The notes under the pieces are model-generated. The model worked only from the letters and a program-made list of their open reading frames with translations. It did no database searches and was not told where the DNA came from. Of a DNA stretch of 64,000 nt, positions 21,126 to 30,984 are shown piece after piece (position 1 is the stretch's first letter; the number at the start of each line of letters is the position of its first letter). A program made the position numbers and the translations under genes. The stretch comes from Isoetes taiwanensis (lineage: Eukaryota > Streptophyta > Lycopodiopsida > Isoetales > Isoetaceae), in NCBI GenBank assembly GCA_021234155.1, contig JAJEKV010000046.1:8935012-8999011 (forward strand), given 5' to 3'.

Positions 21126-22673
21126 CTATTCTTGATGCTGCCGGTAGGATGGATTATCCTCTAGGAACTTTTTCACTTGGGTTGTTCCCACTGAATGACC
21201 CAAGTTCCTAAGGACGTTGGCTGAAGATCCGCCCTGCAAGGCTCTCGCCAAGTCTTCTACTCTGCGGTCGGAGGTATAAGCTGCGGTCACCGCCAGTCTT
21301 CCTTGCCGCCTGTAAGGTATGGCGAAGTCGAAAACATCGAGTGCTACTGTTCTCTTTACCAGGATGGCATACTCGGTGTTGAGGGGCAACCGCGCATGCC
21401 GGCCAAATCCTGAGAGCGCAATTAGCATCGATACTCCTTCCTCGCCTCTGGGGGTGAATTTGCGGTGAATTACCGCTATTCTTCCATCCATCAGCAGGGG
21501 AAGGTAGTACCGCAACGACCTGTCGTTGCGAGACGGGTCTTCGGCCACTCGGTATCCAGCTCTGTGTCTGCCCGCAAAGTCATCTACTTCCACTGTGATG
21601 AGTTCCCTGTAGTCTCTGACCGTTGCTGAAGCTCTCCTGAGGTCGAACTCGCCTCTTCTCTCCCGGGGAGGCGTTGCCGACGAGCTTGCCGTTAGGATGT
21701 TCGATGTTGCGTAGCGGATCCCCATCTGTTCCTGTAGGGCAAGGAACTCTTCCTCCGTCGGTAGTTGATTTGCGGCTTGGTCTGCCTCCATAATCTGCCT
21801 GATGCTGCTGTAGGCTTGGATGTCGGAGGTCGACTCTCCCGTGTAAGTGTCGGCTTCCCTTACTTGGAGGGGGAAGTCAGATGCTCCTCGGACGATGAAG
21901 TCGTCCAGGTCCGTTCTTCGGAGTTGGTGCAGCAACTCTTCAGGTCTGTACTCCCTTTCCCTGCACTCCGGGAGGTTTTGGATGTCGCTTAGAAGCAGAA
22001 ACTCCTCGCCTTCGACGATAATGGGGGCTAGGCTTGTAATGCCTAACCCAAGGGGTGGCGCGACTCTAAGAGTTTGCCGGCTTCTCTCGAAGTCCTGCCA
22101 CTCTTGCTCTGCTTGTCGTCGCTCCTCTGCTGGGTCGAGCTCGACGTAGTCTTCCTCTTCCTCGGATTCCTGTTCCTCTGAGTCCTCCTCTTCTTTTCCT
22201 TCCTGCTCCTGTTCATATTGCGTAAGAAGCCGTTGCTCTGCTGCTATGGCTAATGGGTCCACGTCCATGGGGGGAATGGAGGTTTCCCCCACGGTGTTCT
22301 CGGCACGGTGGGTAAGAAAGATTGCCAAGGCAGTGTTGAAAGAGAAGTACTTGGTCCTATTGACAGTTAGGACCATTGTCTCAGGTGTGCGTTGCGCCTT
22401 GTTTGTCAGGTACTTGGCAATGTTTGGAACATCGCCTAAGGCTGCTTGCAGGGATTGCCTAGGAACAAAGTAGCCTATGCAAGGGGGGAGTTGCACTAGC
22501 GCTGGTTCTACCCTAGCTTGGAACTCAGACAAGACTCTACTGTAAGCTGGGGTTGCGTGCAAGGTTGCTTGGACATCTACCTCCTTCCTGAAGATCTGGA
22601 AGATTTGGTCGATGTCGGCCTCGGCAGCATGCGCGCTGGCGCTGTACCATCTGCGAAAATCAGAGGTTGCCAT
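21126..22673 (-). CDS. 515-aa extra ORF, unknown function
   Basis: This is an intact ORF from MATSDFRRWYSAS to PSYRQHQE. There is no membrane segment. An acidic run (about residues 155-190, EEEDSEEQESEEEEDYVE) separates an N-terminal helical domain from a C-terminal mixed domain, with PLNTEYAILVKRTVALDVFDFAI and DRSLRYYLPLLMDGRIAVIHR stretches that look well folded. I do not recognise the family. It lies 176 bp from gag and 724 bp from the H3-like ORF on the same strand. Its promoter block matches that of the H3-like ORF, which implies shared regulation. Preservation over 1.5 kb argues for recent selection or recent insertion. Confidence 0.85.
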   Translation of the reverse strand: MATSDFRRWYSASAHAAEADIDQIFQIFRKEVDVQATLHATPAYSRVLSEFQARVEPALVQLPPCIGYFVPRQSLQAALGDVPNIAKYLTNKAQRTPETMVLTVNRTKYFSFNTALAIFLTHRAENTVGETSIPPMDVDPLAIAAEQRLLTQYEQEQEGKEEEDSEEQESEEEEDYVELDPAEERRQAEQEWQDFERSRQTLRVAPPLGLGITSLAPIIVEGEEFLLLSDIQNLPECREREYRPEELLHQLRRTDLDDFIVRGASDFPLQVREADTYTGESTSDIQAYSSIRQIMEADQAANQLPTEEEFLALQEQMGIRYATSNILTASSSATPPRERRGEFDLRRASATVRDYRELITVEVDDFAGRHRAGYRVAEDPSRNDRSLRYYLPLLMDGRIAVIHRKFTPRGEEGVSMLIALSGFGRHARLPLNTEYAILVKRTVALDVFDFAIPYRRQGRLAVTAAYTSDRRVEDLARALQGGSSANVLRNLGHSVGTTQVKKFLEDNPSYRQHQE

Positions 22674-22775
22674 TGGTTAATTGCGAAAGAGGGTATCAAA
22701 CGGTTGCACGAGCGCCTCAGGGAGTTGAGAAATTGGCTGAGAAGGCAGGAACAGATTTGTAGGGTGCTATGTGAG

Positions 22776-22797
22776 AAATGAGGGGTCTATTTATAGA
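22776..22797 (-). promoter_or_regulatory. TATA promoter block of the 515-aa ORF
   Basis: On the minus strand it reads CTATAAATAGACCCCTCATT, with TATAAATA at 22788-22795, about 115 bp before the ATG at 22673. The same block, with a 6-bp and a 2-bp addition, precedes the H3-like ORF. Two 67-bp palindromes lie 190-460 bp upstream. Confidence 0.7.
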
Positions 22798-22985
22798 AAA
22801 GGGGGAAACCCTAATTTTTGGATGACTTGGAAAATTCCTGGGGTTGGGTAATTCTAGTCTAACTGAGGTCAAAATGGAAATTTGAAGGCTAGATCAATTG
22901 TTTGAACATGGCTAGATTACCTAAAAGGTGTTATACAACAGGTTGAAGATGATTTGAACAAGTCTTGGTGAAGAAATGGTAGGAG

Positions 22986-23052
22986 GTCTCACAGCTTGCG
23001 CCTCGCTCAAAAACTAAAGTTTAGTTCTTCGACCAGGCGCGAGCTGTGAGAC
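22986..23052. repeat. 67-bp palindrome, copy 1
   Basis: Starts GTCTCACAGCTTGCGCCT and ends AGGCGCGAGCTGTGAGAC, with an AACTAAAGTTTAGTT centre, so it can fold on itself almost completely. Four copies of the same length exist, in two pairs. Confidence 0.95.
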
Positions 23053-23185
23053 ATCAGTCCCATTTTGATCAAAACGTGTCCAATTGGGTAAACTAATGGT
23101 GTAAGGGTGATGGGCTCATCAAATCAGATAGAATGGACCCCTTATTTGGTCAATTTGGAGCTGTTTTGGGCAAGTTCTGGTCAAG

Positions 23186-23252
23186 GTCTCACAGCTTGCG
23201 CCTCGCTCAAAAACTAAAATTTAGTTTCTTGACCAGGCGCGAGCTGTGAGAC
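23186..23252. repeat. 67-bp palindrome, copy 2
   Basis: Same length and ends as copy 1, with small changes in the centre (AACTAAAATTTAGTT). Together with copy 1 it lies between the H3-like ORF and the 515-aa ORF, upstream of the latter's TATA box. Confidence 0.95.
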
Positions 23253-23396
23253 ATCACGCCTTTCGGTCTGCAAATGCCCTATTTTGCTGAAATAAAAGCT
23301 AAAACTTATTAACTTGTCCTACTTAATCAAGTTCAGGTAATTAAAGTACACAAAATTGCTCTATATTACAAAATTTTCAATTAGTTACAAAAAGTT

Positions 23397-24662
23397 CTAA
23401 GGCCGTTCTCCCTTTATGCGGGTCGCAAGACTCATGTCTTGTCGCATGAGGGTTACTCGCTTGGCGTGAACAGTGCAAGCTGTTGAATCTTCGAAGTGTT
23501 GCACTATTTTTGCTTCGGCCGCTTCCTGCATTGCCAGCAGCGCCTCGTCCGTGACCCTGAAGTCCGTTCTGTAGGCCTGCATCACTTCTCGAACTAATCG
23601 AGCAAAGGGGGCACGGGGGATTAGAAGACCGTAGCTGCGCTGGAAGTGCCTAATCTCCCTTAGCGCTCTCCTCTCCACCTCCTTCCTGTCAATCTTCTTC
23701 TTGGGTGGTGGCTTGGGAACCTTGGGCTTCGGTGGTGGCGGCTTTAAGGTCTGCTCCTTCGTTGGTCGCCCTCCCTCGATGATCCTAACCCTGTTTTCTT
23801 CATAGTACTTGCTGTAGGCCTCCCATTTCTTCATATAAGCCTCGTGCTCCCTCATCTTTCTTTCGTATATCTTTACTCTGTCGGTGACGTAAGCTTCACG
23901 GGCAGGTCGTGGCTGTTTCTTCCTATCCCACGCCGGGTACTCAGGGGGCTTCTGCACTTGATTTTGCTGGGGTTGCTCAGGTGCTGGCTGCTCAGGTACT
24001 ACCTGTTCGTCACCTGGGGGTTTAGAAGAGCTTCCACCTCCACCATTGGGGTTGAAATCTTCGTCAGAAGAGTCGTCGGAGGACTTCGGAGGTTCGTCGG
24101 CTTGCCGCTCTCTGATGACGATCTTGGGATTAGGCCTTTTCCTTGGTGGGACGTCCTTCAACTTCCTTGTGCCCTCCACGAACTTGCCCTTCGCCTTCTT
24201 CTTCTCCTCGGTCGCCTTCTGTTCCTCCTCTTCCCTTTTCCTCTTCTGTTCCCTCTTCTTCTCCCGGCGTTCATACTTCCTAATGAACCTCGCGAGATCT
24301 GCTTCCTCTGCTGGTTCCAGGCTTGCCGCCTGGTTCTCGTCCCCGAGGATCTCCGTGGCTGCATCAGAATGGTCTTCTGCTCTTTCCTGCTGCCTGATCT
24401 CCCGCTCTATCTCCTCGTATACCTCCCTTGTCTCCTCATCCATGGAGGTTGGTGATGTGGCCTCGTCCTGCTCCACCTGCTGATTGAAGACATCAATCAG
24501 ATCGGATGTGTCCTGCTCTTCTGCGATGTCTTCCTCGCTCGAAGGCGAACGTCCCCCTCTCGCGAGCCTCTCACGAAGCATCTGCCGAATGACTTCAGTG
24601 TCGGTGGCGCTGGTGGTTTCGCCTGGCCGACGCTTCCTGGCGGTCTGTTTGGTTCGGGCCAT
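23397..24662 (-). CDS. Histone H3 tail and fold with a long insert, inside a retrotransposon
   Basis: 421 codons. Residues 2-10 (ARTKQTARK) equal the start of the canonical H3 tail, keeping K4 and K9; S10 is replaced by R and the rest of the tail is lost. Residues about 15-330 are a charged insert: an acidic and coiled-coil part, Lys/Glu repeats (REKKREQKRKREEEEQK), then a Pro/Lys-rich stretch (KPPPPKPKVPKPPPKKK). Residues about 332-421 are a full H3 fold: REIRHFQRSYGLLI (alphaN), APFARLVREVMQAY (alpha1), ALLAMQEAAEAKIV and FEDSTACTVHAKRVT (alpha2), QDMSLATRIKGERP (alpha3). Loop 1 has H3 length, not the longer CenH3 one. Residues matching K56 and K79 are arginine. An H3-like subunit able to join H4 is inferred; histone mimicry or chromatin targeting is speculation. 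Confidence 0.93.
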   Translation of the reverse strand: MARTKQTARKRRPGETTSATDTEVIRQMLRERLARGGRSPSSEEDIAEEQDTSDLIDVFNQQVEQDEATSPTSMDEETREVYEEIEREIRQQERAEDHSDAATEILGDENQAASLEPAEEADLARFIRKYERREKKREQKRKREEEEQKATEEKKKAKGKFVEGTRKLKDVPPRKRPNPKIVIRERQADEPPKSSDDSSDEDFNPNGGGGSSSKPPGDEQVVPEQPAPEQPQQNQVQKPPEYPAWDRKKQPRPAREAYVTDRVKIYERKMREHEAYMKKWEAYSKYYEENRVRIIEGGRPTKEQTLKPPPPKPKVPKPPPKKKIDRKEVERRALREIRHFQRSYGLLIPRAPFARLVREVMQAYRTDFRVTDEALLAMQEAAEAKIVQHFEDSTACTVHAKRVTLMRQDMSLATRIKGERP

Positions 24663-24741
24663 GTTTTACGGATCGTCAATCGGATATAAGCGCCCAAAGA
24701 TCGCCTAAGTGCGGGGAGCGGATTTCTAGGACTGGGACGTG

Positions 24742-24771
24742 GAAATGAGGGGGGTCTACATCTATTTATAG
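24742..24771 (-). promoter_or_regulatory. TATA promoter block of the H3-like ORF
   Basis: TATAAATA at 24763-24770 on the minus strand, about 100 bp before the ATG at 24662. The sequence around it (CTATAAATAGA...ACCCCCCTCATTTC) matches the block before the 515-aa ORF. This suggests each extra ORF has its own transcription start instead of depending on the LTR alone. Confidence 0.7.
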
Positions 24772-24872
24772 CTTGGAAAGTTTTAGGTCAAAATTCAAGT
24801 TGCTCTATTTAACATGCTAAGGCACCTATTTAATTAAAATTTACACTTATTGCAGACTTTTTCTACCTATTG

Positions 24873-24939
24873 GTCTCACAGCTTGCGCCTCGCTCAAAAA
24901 CCAAAGTTTAGTTTTTAGACCAGGCGCGAGCTGTGAGAT
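24873..24939. repeat. 67-bp palindrome, copy 3
   Basis: Same element as copies 1 and 2; the last base pair of the stem is changed. It lies 100 bp upstream of the H3-like ORF's TATA box. Confidence 0.95.
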
Positions 24940-25058
24940 CTCATTCATTTCTAGGTTATTTACGTAATTAAAACATGCTATTCTAATTATTTCCTATCTT
25001 AGAACTAGCCTTACCACATTTTCTCAAATTCATCATGTTTTGGTGATCCTGGCTCGAT

Positions 25059-25125
25059 GTCTCACAGCTTGCGCCTCGCTCAAAAACTAAAATTTAGTTC
25101 TTCGACCAGGCGCGAGCTGTCAGAC
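25059..25125. repeat. 67-bp palindrome, copy 4
   Basis: Fourth copy, with a GCTGTCAGAC end. It lies between the primer-binding site and the H3-like ORF. Spacing within the pairs is 200 bp (copies 1-2) and 186 bp (copies 3-4), similar but not identical. Confidence 0.95.
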
Positions 25126-25315
25126 CACCTCACTTGGAAAATTTTTTTTTGGCTTATTCTTTTTAGTCTTATTAATTTCCAATTTAATTGTTACTAGCTT
25201 AGCATAACTACAAAAATGAGAAAAAAATTTCCCACTTTCCGAGGCTTGAGGATCCTATCAAGTTAGTACTACTGGGAGCATGGCCAGTGCTTTGCTCTTG
25301 GTCTCCAAGAACATT

Positions 25316-25327
25316 GCTCTGATACCA
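25316..25327 (-). other. Primer-binding site (TGGTATCAGAGC, initiator Met tRNA type)
   Basis: Reads TGGTATCAGAGC on the minus strand, one base inside the LTR end. This is the usual initiator-methionine tRNA complement of plant LTR retrotransposons, and it fixes the orientation and the inner LTR border. Confidence 0.95.
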
Positions 25328-25328
25328 C

Positions 25329-26893
25329 TGTGACGTCCCCTACTCGTATACGGTGCTCGCACCGTATACAAACAGGAGTTCTTCCCTCATACCAGCTGCA
25401 CACTGATACAAGGCCCTCCACATATCACTGCACCCGTGACGAGTCCCAGTGGGAAGAGTGAAGGTGTCATTCTACCCTGTATCCCTCAGGGCCTACCTAG
25501 CTGCGGAAGCGTAAACATACATGTCAGTATACAACATAATCCTCCATCCACCCAGAAGGGTGGTGCATCATCATCTGCATACACAATGATCAGAACATCA
25601 CATAGGAAATCCTACCCAAGGCTCAGACTTCAAGGGAATGACGGACGGCTTGGGTCTCCAGAGTTCCTTGCAGACAGAATTCATGGCAATGGATTTGGCT
25701 GGCATGAGAACATGGCATCGGGTTGTCCACTCCATCCGCCCCTCTCCCCGCACACTTTGCGGTAGGGCTGAAAAGTGTCGGGACTGGCCAGCCAGCGGGA
25801 TGCATAGCCAAAGGGGCTATTCCTGGGTCTCATCCTCCCAGTTTCGATGGGGCAGGAAGGGATCACTCCCTCCAGAGATCTGCATGCTGACTCAAGGTGA
25901 CTAGAGGGCCACTGCCCGTATTCGACTGAACCCACTGGAAAGTGTACACCACTTCACGGGTGTCGAGTCCATACCTTACCCGCACTCAGTGGTAAGCCAT
26001 TAGACCTAGTCACGATGATCCCTGGTAGGCCTTACACACCAGAGGGATCATTTCAAGAGTCAGGACATGAACCTCCTTCTTAGCCAGTCTGGCCCCTTCA
26101 CCCACAACCAGGTGTGGTTCTTGTACATAGGCCGAATCTACAGTGTGCTAGAGAGGCTATTCTAGGAGCATCAACTACACCGCTTCAGGGCCTCTACCCC
26201 CCTTCCCAATACAAGGAGTTCACAGAGAAACATCGTCCATATACATCATAGAAGAACTAAAGAACTAGATCTAATCTATAACATAGAGTTAGGTTCTTTA
26301 GTTAGTGTCTGAGATCTAAAGATCTAGATAGCTGCTATGGGCAATTCAATAGTCTAAACTTACTGGTTCTATGACTAGAAGACGGTTGAAGCTATTAAAT
26401 TGACCAAATACCTGATCCCTGGTTGGCTCCTCCTGACCTGAGTTCAACCATTCCGCTGAGCTGATCGAATTCAGGCAAACTGATGGTGCGATTCGCTTGG
26501 GCAGCGTCTGGGAGGCAGTTTTGGCTCCTGGGGTAGCCAAAACAGAGCTCTAAAACCCTATGGACGAAAACTAGCAAGTTAGGGTTTCCCTACCCTAAAT
26601 AGACATGGGGTTAGGGCTAGGGTTTCCAATTATCCCTTTTTGGCATGTGGGATAATTGGAAAGGGCCCACTTGCCATTAATGGCTAGGTGGCAAACTACG
26701 CCTACATGGAAAAGTGTGCCCACATTAATGTGCATAAGTGCACATTAATAACATGTGAACATACCTAGCAAGTTGCCCCTAGAGCTACTTACCTGGCTAT
26801 CCGTCGGCGTACACGTTGGTCGGAGTGTCGTGTACGCGTGACGAGGCAGTACAGTATACGTTCTGGGACCGTATACTGTGCTGGAACGTCACA
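25329..26893 (-). repeat. 5' LTR of the H3-bearing retrotransposon
   Basis: Bounded by TGTGACG (25329) and CGTCACA (26893), an inverted pair that includes the TG..CA dinucleotides. Length is 1565 bp. Both edges carry GTATACGG...CCGTATAC palindromes (about 25348-25370 and 26856-26880). The short ORFs inside have no recognisable product. No second LTR is in the window because the element is truncated at its 3' end, so LTR divergence cannot be used for dating. Confidence 0.85.
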
Positions 26894-27082
26894 GGAACAA
26901 ATGGAAGTTCAAAGCTAATGGCCTAGGATGTGGTTAACAGACATTGTTAAATGGGTTTGAATGAATTGTGATCTTAACTAAAGGCTAACACATCTTTAAG
27001 AAGAACATTTTTCATTGAAATACTATTGCAAGATGCAAAAACATATTTTAGATTCAATCTGTAATGACCTAGATCTTTACCA
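26894..27082. other. Spacer between LTR and CCT2 fragment
   Basis: AT-rich, with no gene or repeat recognised beyond the CCT2 3' flank. Confidence 0.4.
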
Positions 27083-27178
27083 TCACTCTTTGATAATTTC
27101 ATCTACTCGTAAAATCATCTCTGCGGCTTCAGTTGCTGATAACATTACTGCATGCTTCACCTTAAATGACTCGTACAT
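27083..27178 (-). pseudogene. Last-exon fragment of CCT2 (chaperonin TCP-1 subunit beta)
   Basis: The minus frame reads [20 protein letters not shown] then LRVDEIIKE and a stop. This matches the C-terminal region of the cytosolic chaperonin beta subunit (CCT2), where '[13 protein letters not shown]' is diagnostic. About 30 codons remain and no adjacent exon is visible, so it is a stranded exon, possibly picked up by a transposon. The stop comes earlier than in the usual protein tail. Confidence 0.8.
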
Positions 27179-27451
27179 TTCCAAATTTTTCATATTCCCA
27201 ACCTAGCATCCAATTTACATGACATTGCAAATATAGAAAATGGAAATTATATTCACTATCTCGTTGTGGTCTACGAGACAAAAACAAATACAAAAGTAGG
27301 TACTCCTATTGGAGTTGTCATGAAAAAGCAAATTATTCTTTTGCTATATATTCTAAATGAGGTGCACCCTGAACTACCGCAATCGTCGGATTCGTTGATC
27401 CTATGACTCAGATTATATGTTGGGGCCTGTGAGCACCTCCCGTTTCGCTTA

Positions 27452-28175
27452 TAGTCATTTATGATTGGAGGCGTCTATGATTTGAAATATGAAATAGCTT
27501 TGGCCTAAGGTTTTGAGGGAATATCGAACCTCTATACGGCTTTGCCTAAGATTTTAGAATATGAAATACGGGGGCTCGAGCCTTTACCAAAATAACTCAA
27601 TGTCCTAATAAGACTACTTTAACCAGTATACCCAGTGAGCTAATATGATTATTTTTTATCTTGAATCTATATTTTTTTTTTATAACAAGCCATTCAATTG
27701 TTTTAGGGATATATGGTCTATGGTTTCAGGAATTGTTATTTTTTACATCTATATATAATCCCCCTGGGACTCCCTGTTATTTTGCTACATATTAGTCATT
27801 TATGATTGGAGGCATCTATGATTTGAAATATGAAATACACTTTGGCCTAAGGTTTTGAGGGAATATCGAACCTCTATACGGCTTTGCTTAAGATTTTAGA
27901 ATATGAAATAGGGGGCTCGAGCCTCTACCAAAATAACTCAATGTCCTAATAAGACTACTTTAACCAATATACCCAGTGAGCTAATGTGATTATTTTTTAT
28001 CTTGAATCTATGTCTTTTTTTTATTACAAGTTTTGAGGGAATATCGAACCTCTATACGGCTTTGCTTAAGATTTTAGAATATGAAATACGGGGGCTCGAG
28101 CCTCTACCAAAATAACTCAATGTCCTAATAAGACTACTTTAACTAGTATACCCAATGAGCTAATGTGATTATTTT
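27452..28175. repeat. Tandem repeat, two full units of about 341 bp and one partial
   Basis: TAGTCATTTATGATTGGAGG begins unit 1 at 27452 and unit 2 at 27793. Landmarks such as TTTTGAGGGAATATCGAACC recur at 27511, 27853 and 28031, so the third unit is truncated at its start. The tail of unit 1 (TTCAATTGTTTTAGGGATA through CTGTTATTTTGCTACATAT) is shared with 37560-37690, linking it to the MITE family. Confidence 0.9.
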
Positions 28176-30496
28176 TAGCACACCAGCCCTACCGGGCCTA
28201 CAGCTTTCCTCAAATTCTAGCCTATCCACGTGTAATTTCCATCTCATCAAAATCTGATGTGCCTTATTTTCCACCGTCAGATCTCTACTTCTACAAATCT
28301 AAGGCCAGGGAAATTAGATAATAGCCTGAAAATAGGCACGGAGATGGAAGAAGCCACGGAATAACTTCCCATTGCGTGGAGTTGCTCTTCCTCGGGAGCT
28401 TGAAGTGCTCGGCCAGAAGTTTTTCAAGGGAACGGCCAGAAGTTTTTCAAGGGAACGAGGGCAAAATGATTTGTTGTCCAGACAAAGAAACCCCATCTCT
28501 TCCCGATTTGCCCTCCGCCATAGCCAACTCTAGCGCCTCCTTTTTTCAGTACCGCGCATTCAGTATCCATAAGTCTTAAAAATTTGTATCAATCTCCGCC
28601 CTGCCTTTTCCCAAATCTTTTGTCGTTTCCCATAGTGTTTGCAGCATTTTTCGGAATTGGAACCATGTCTGGTTGTGGATACCCGCCTCTGGAGTAAAGA
28701 AGATCGGCATCAAGTTAGATGTTTGCCAGGTCTGCTATGGCACAACATTATGATGCAGCCCATCACGATGCTGGAGCAGATTCTAGAGATAAGAGGCGAA
28801 ATTGTTTTGAGCATGTGCACCAGGTCTGTAGCGCGGCTATGACGTTACTACATTTTACCATGCTCTTTCATCGCTTTTAAGGCATTGCGGCCAAGTATAA
28901 AGACGTTTAAGTTCTTTGTCGCCTGTAATCTATGTCGGATCAAGCTTTTTCTTATTGCCAAATTCGTTTACATCTCTCCATGTTTTTTCTTCCTTGGAGC
29001 CGTGTACCTTTTGACTTCTGGCTCGGTCCATGCACCTTTAATTAGACAGATTTCACGACTTTGGGAAGGTTTTTTCTGAGCGTCAAACAACAAATTTACA
29101 CACGACTTTGACTCTGATTAGGCAGATTGTTGGTAACAGGTAATATTAACTGAGACTTTGTGCAAATTGTTTGTTGAGCTGGTTTTTTTCTTGAACGGCA
29201 AAGCTATGGTGACTATCACGGATTGACATTTCTTCCTTTTTGTTGCTAGCATTGTTCATTTTAGGTCTTTCTGAGCTTATTGCAAATAGAACATGCTTAA
29301 TTTCGGCTTTGCTATCCCATGGCTGTCTTTGGCACTTCTGCATGTTCCAGCCAGCTCTGCATATCTGAGCTTTCCTGCTGCAAATGTACCTTCATTCTTT
29401 TCCAGCCCAATGTTTGATGTAGTAATGGCAATTTGCTTGCACATGAACTTGGCAATCATCCCATTTCTTGCGGTATACCAAGGTATGGCTGTCGTTTTTG
29501 TTTCTGCTTTTTCGTTCAGGCAGTTTCACTGATCTGTTAAAATGCAAGGCCTTCGTTGAGTGGCATTTGGAACTAAAGAGCACAGGCTCCATCTCCTGCA
29601 AGAATAGGACTAAGGACTTGATGTAAGCCCCAAAGAGAACTTTGCATGACCGGTCTTCTCTGGGAAATCGGTGTACTATCAGCTTCCTACTTTTTGCTCT
29701 TCTGATACAGACGGAAGCGGCCTATTCCCTGCAACTACTATCCCACATATCAAATGATTCCTTGCAAATGATTCCTTGCAAAGATGTCTGTTATCATAAT
29801 GCTGCTCGGTGAATGCAATGCTATCTTGAATGCGTTAGATGCGTGAATTGGGATCCAAGGCTTTGAACAATTTTTCTTTATAGGAGATCTTCCTCATGTT
29901 GCCATGGAGTCCAGTATTCTGGAGTCCTGTGTTGGACGGGACATTTGCCCCTGGTTTGAGATATAGGTGCTTGTCGTCCGCTTGTACTGTGGTAAGTTAA
30001 ACGTAAGAAGACTTGATGACTGCCTTGATTCCCTGCCTTTATTCCTTTATTTCACAGCAACGAGGGAATTTGCCATATACTTAGTGCAAATAGGCTTTGC
30101 TTTTGAAGGCTTTTGTGAAGAATTTACATGATTGTCGTAAGCATTTGGTTCTATACTCTTTTTTCTCTTCTACTATCTGATTCATGCGTTGCAGGGACCC
30201 AATTTACCTTCTGGAGCTTGAACCAATTGAACTGTATTGCATGTGCAAATTTATCGTCAAAAAGGTTAGCTTCTCACAGTAGATAATGCCATCTCTTTCT
30301 CTTCTTAAATTTCATAGAGTCCAGCTTATTCACAAAGTTATAATCACAAAGAGGTCAACTCTTGGGAGGTCAGAATTACTCCCCTTGATCAATAGTCTTG
30401 CCATCTCGATTCTTGGAAGCTGTCAAAACCTGATATAATTTACTATTTTGTCCTATGGGGTGTAGAAGCCTTCTGTGAGCACAATCCAGCAGAGCT
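28176..30496. other. Gene-poor stretch with possible unidentified exons
   Basis: Nothing here is firmly identified. Segments with donor-like ends exist at about 28640-28824 (CACCAG|GTCTGT) and 30193-30262 (DPIYLLELEPIELYCMCKF, then GTTAGC). They may be exons of a host gene fragment but match no family I know. The rest is AT-rich non-coding DNA with a short exact duplication at 28410-28460. Confidence 0.3.
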
Positions 30497-30984
30497 CCTT
30501 GGATCAAGGATAAAAATATGTGTACCAATGTCTTGGTCTTTCAGTTTGATAATGTCTATCTTTGTAAATTATTGCCATCTCTACATAGTTTCTTTCCACC
30601 TGTTAAGGAACAAATATACTAATAATTACTTTTGCCCTTTATTGCACATGTGTGTCTCTATGTTTCTCTTTTTAAGTTTGATAGTGGCATGATGTGTGTC
30701 TTCATTTAGCATAGCCCATTCATATAAGCGACACATTTGGAAGGATTTGAACTCCTGTGGTTTGTGCAAGACTTTGTTTTTGCTCTTCAATGCTACCAAT
30801 TCTAAAAATTATCCTTACCAGGTATGCCTCCTATAAAGTTAAAATAAAAGTAAGTTTATCATTTGCCCACTTCATCATGACCAGATGTTGAAATATTTAC
30901 TAGCAATGGACAGTGAAGGAGACGTTTCTTCCGGAAACTTAATTAAAACATATAACAATGCATAAAAAGGAGGATAGTACTTAC

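Larger units (their letters stand above)
17017..26893 (-). mobile_element. Ty3/gypsy retrotransposon carrying two extra ORFs, 3' truncated
   Basis: Minus-strand order: 5' LTR (26893-25329), Met-type primer-binding site (25327-25316), H3-like ORF (24662-23397), 515-aa ORF (22673-21126), gag (20950-19715), pol from about 19869. Pol ends abruptly around 17017, inside the integrase core, where it meets the DUF7869 pseudogene region. No 3' LTR is present. Gag, pol and both extra ORFs are intact over long stretches, so the copy is young compared with the rest of the window. Extra ORFs between the primer-binding site and gag are known in Ogre-type elements; this arrangement is comparable in position only. 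Confidence 0.85.

Noticed and set aside
23844-24483. Leucine/serine-rich plus-strand ORFs opposite the H3-like gene
   Set aside because: Shadows of Lys/Glu-rich codons on the other strand.
23397-24662. Centromeric H3 (CenH3)
   Set aside because: Loop 1 has canonical H3 length and the tail start is that of ordinary H3, so a CenH3 identity is not supported.
22986-25125. CRISPR-like repeats
   Set aside because: Four palindromes at irregular spacing with genes between, in a eukaryotic context; no spacer array.
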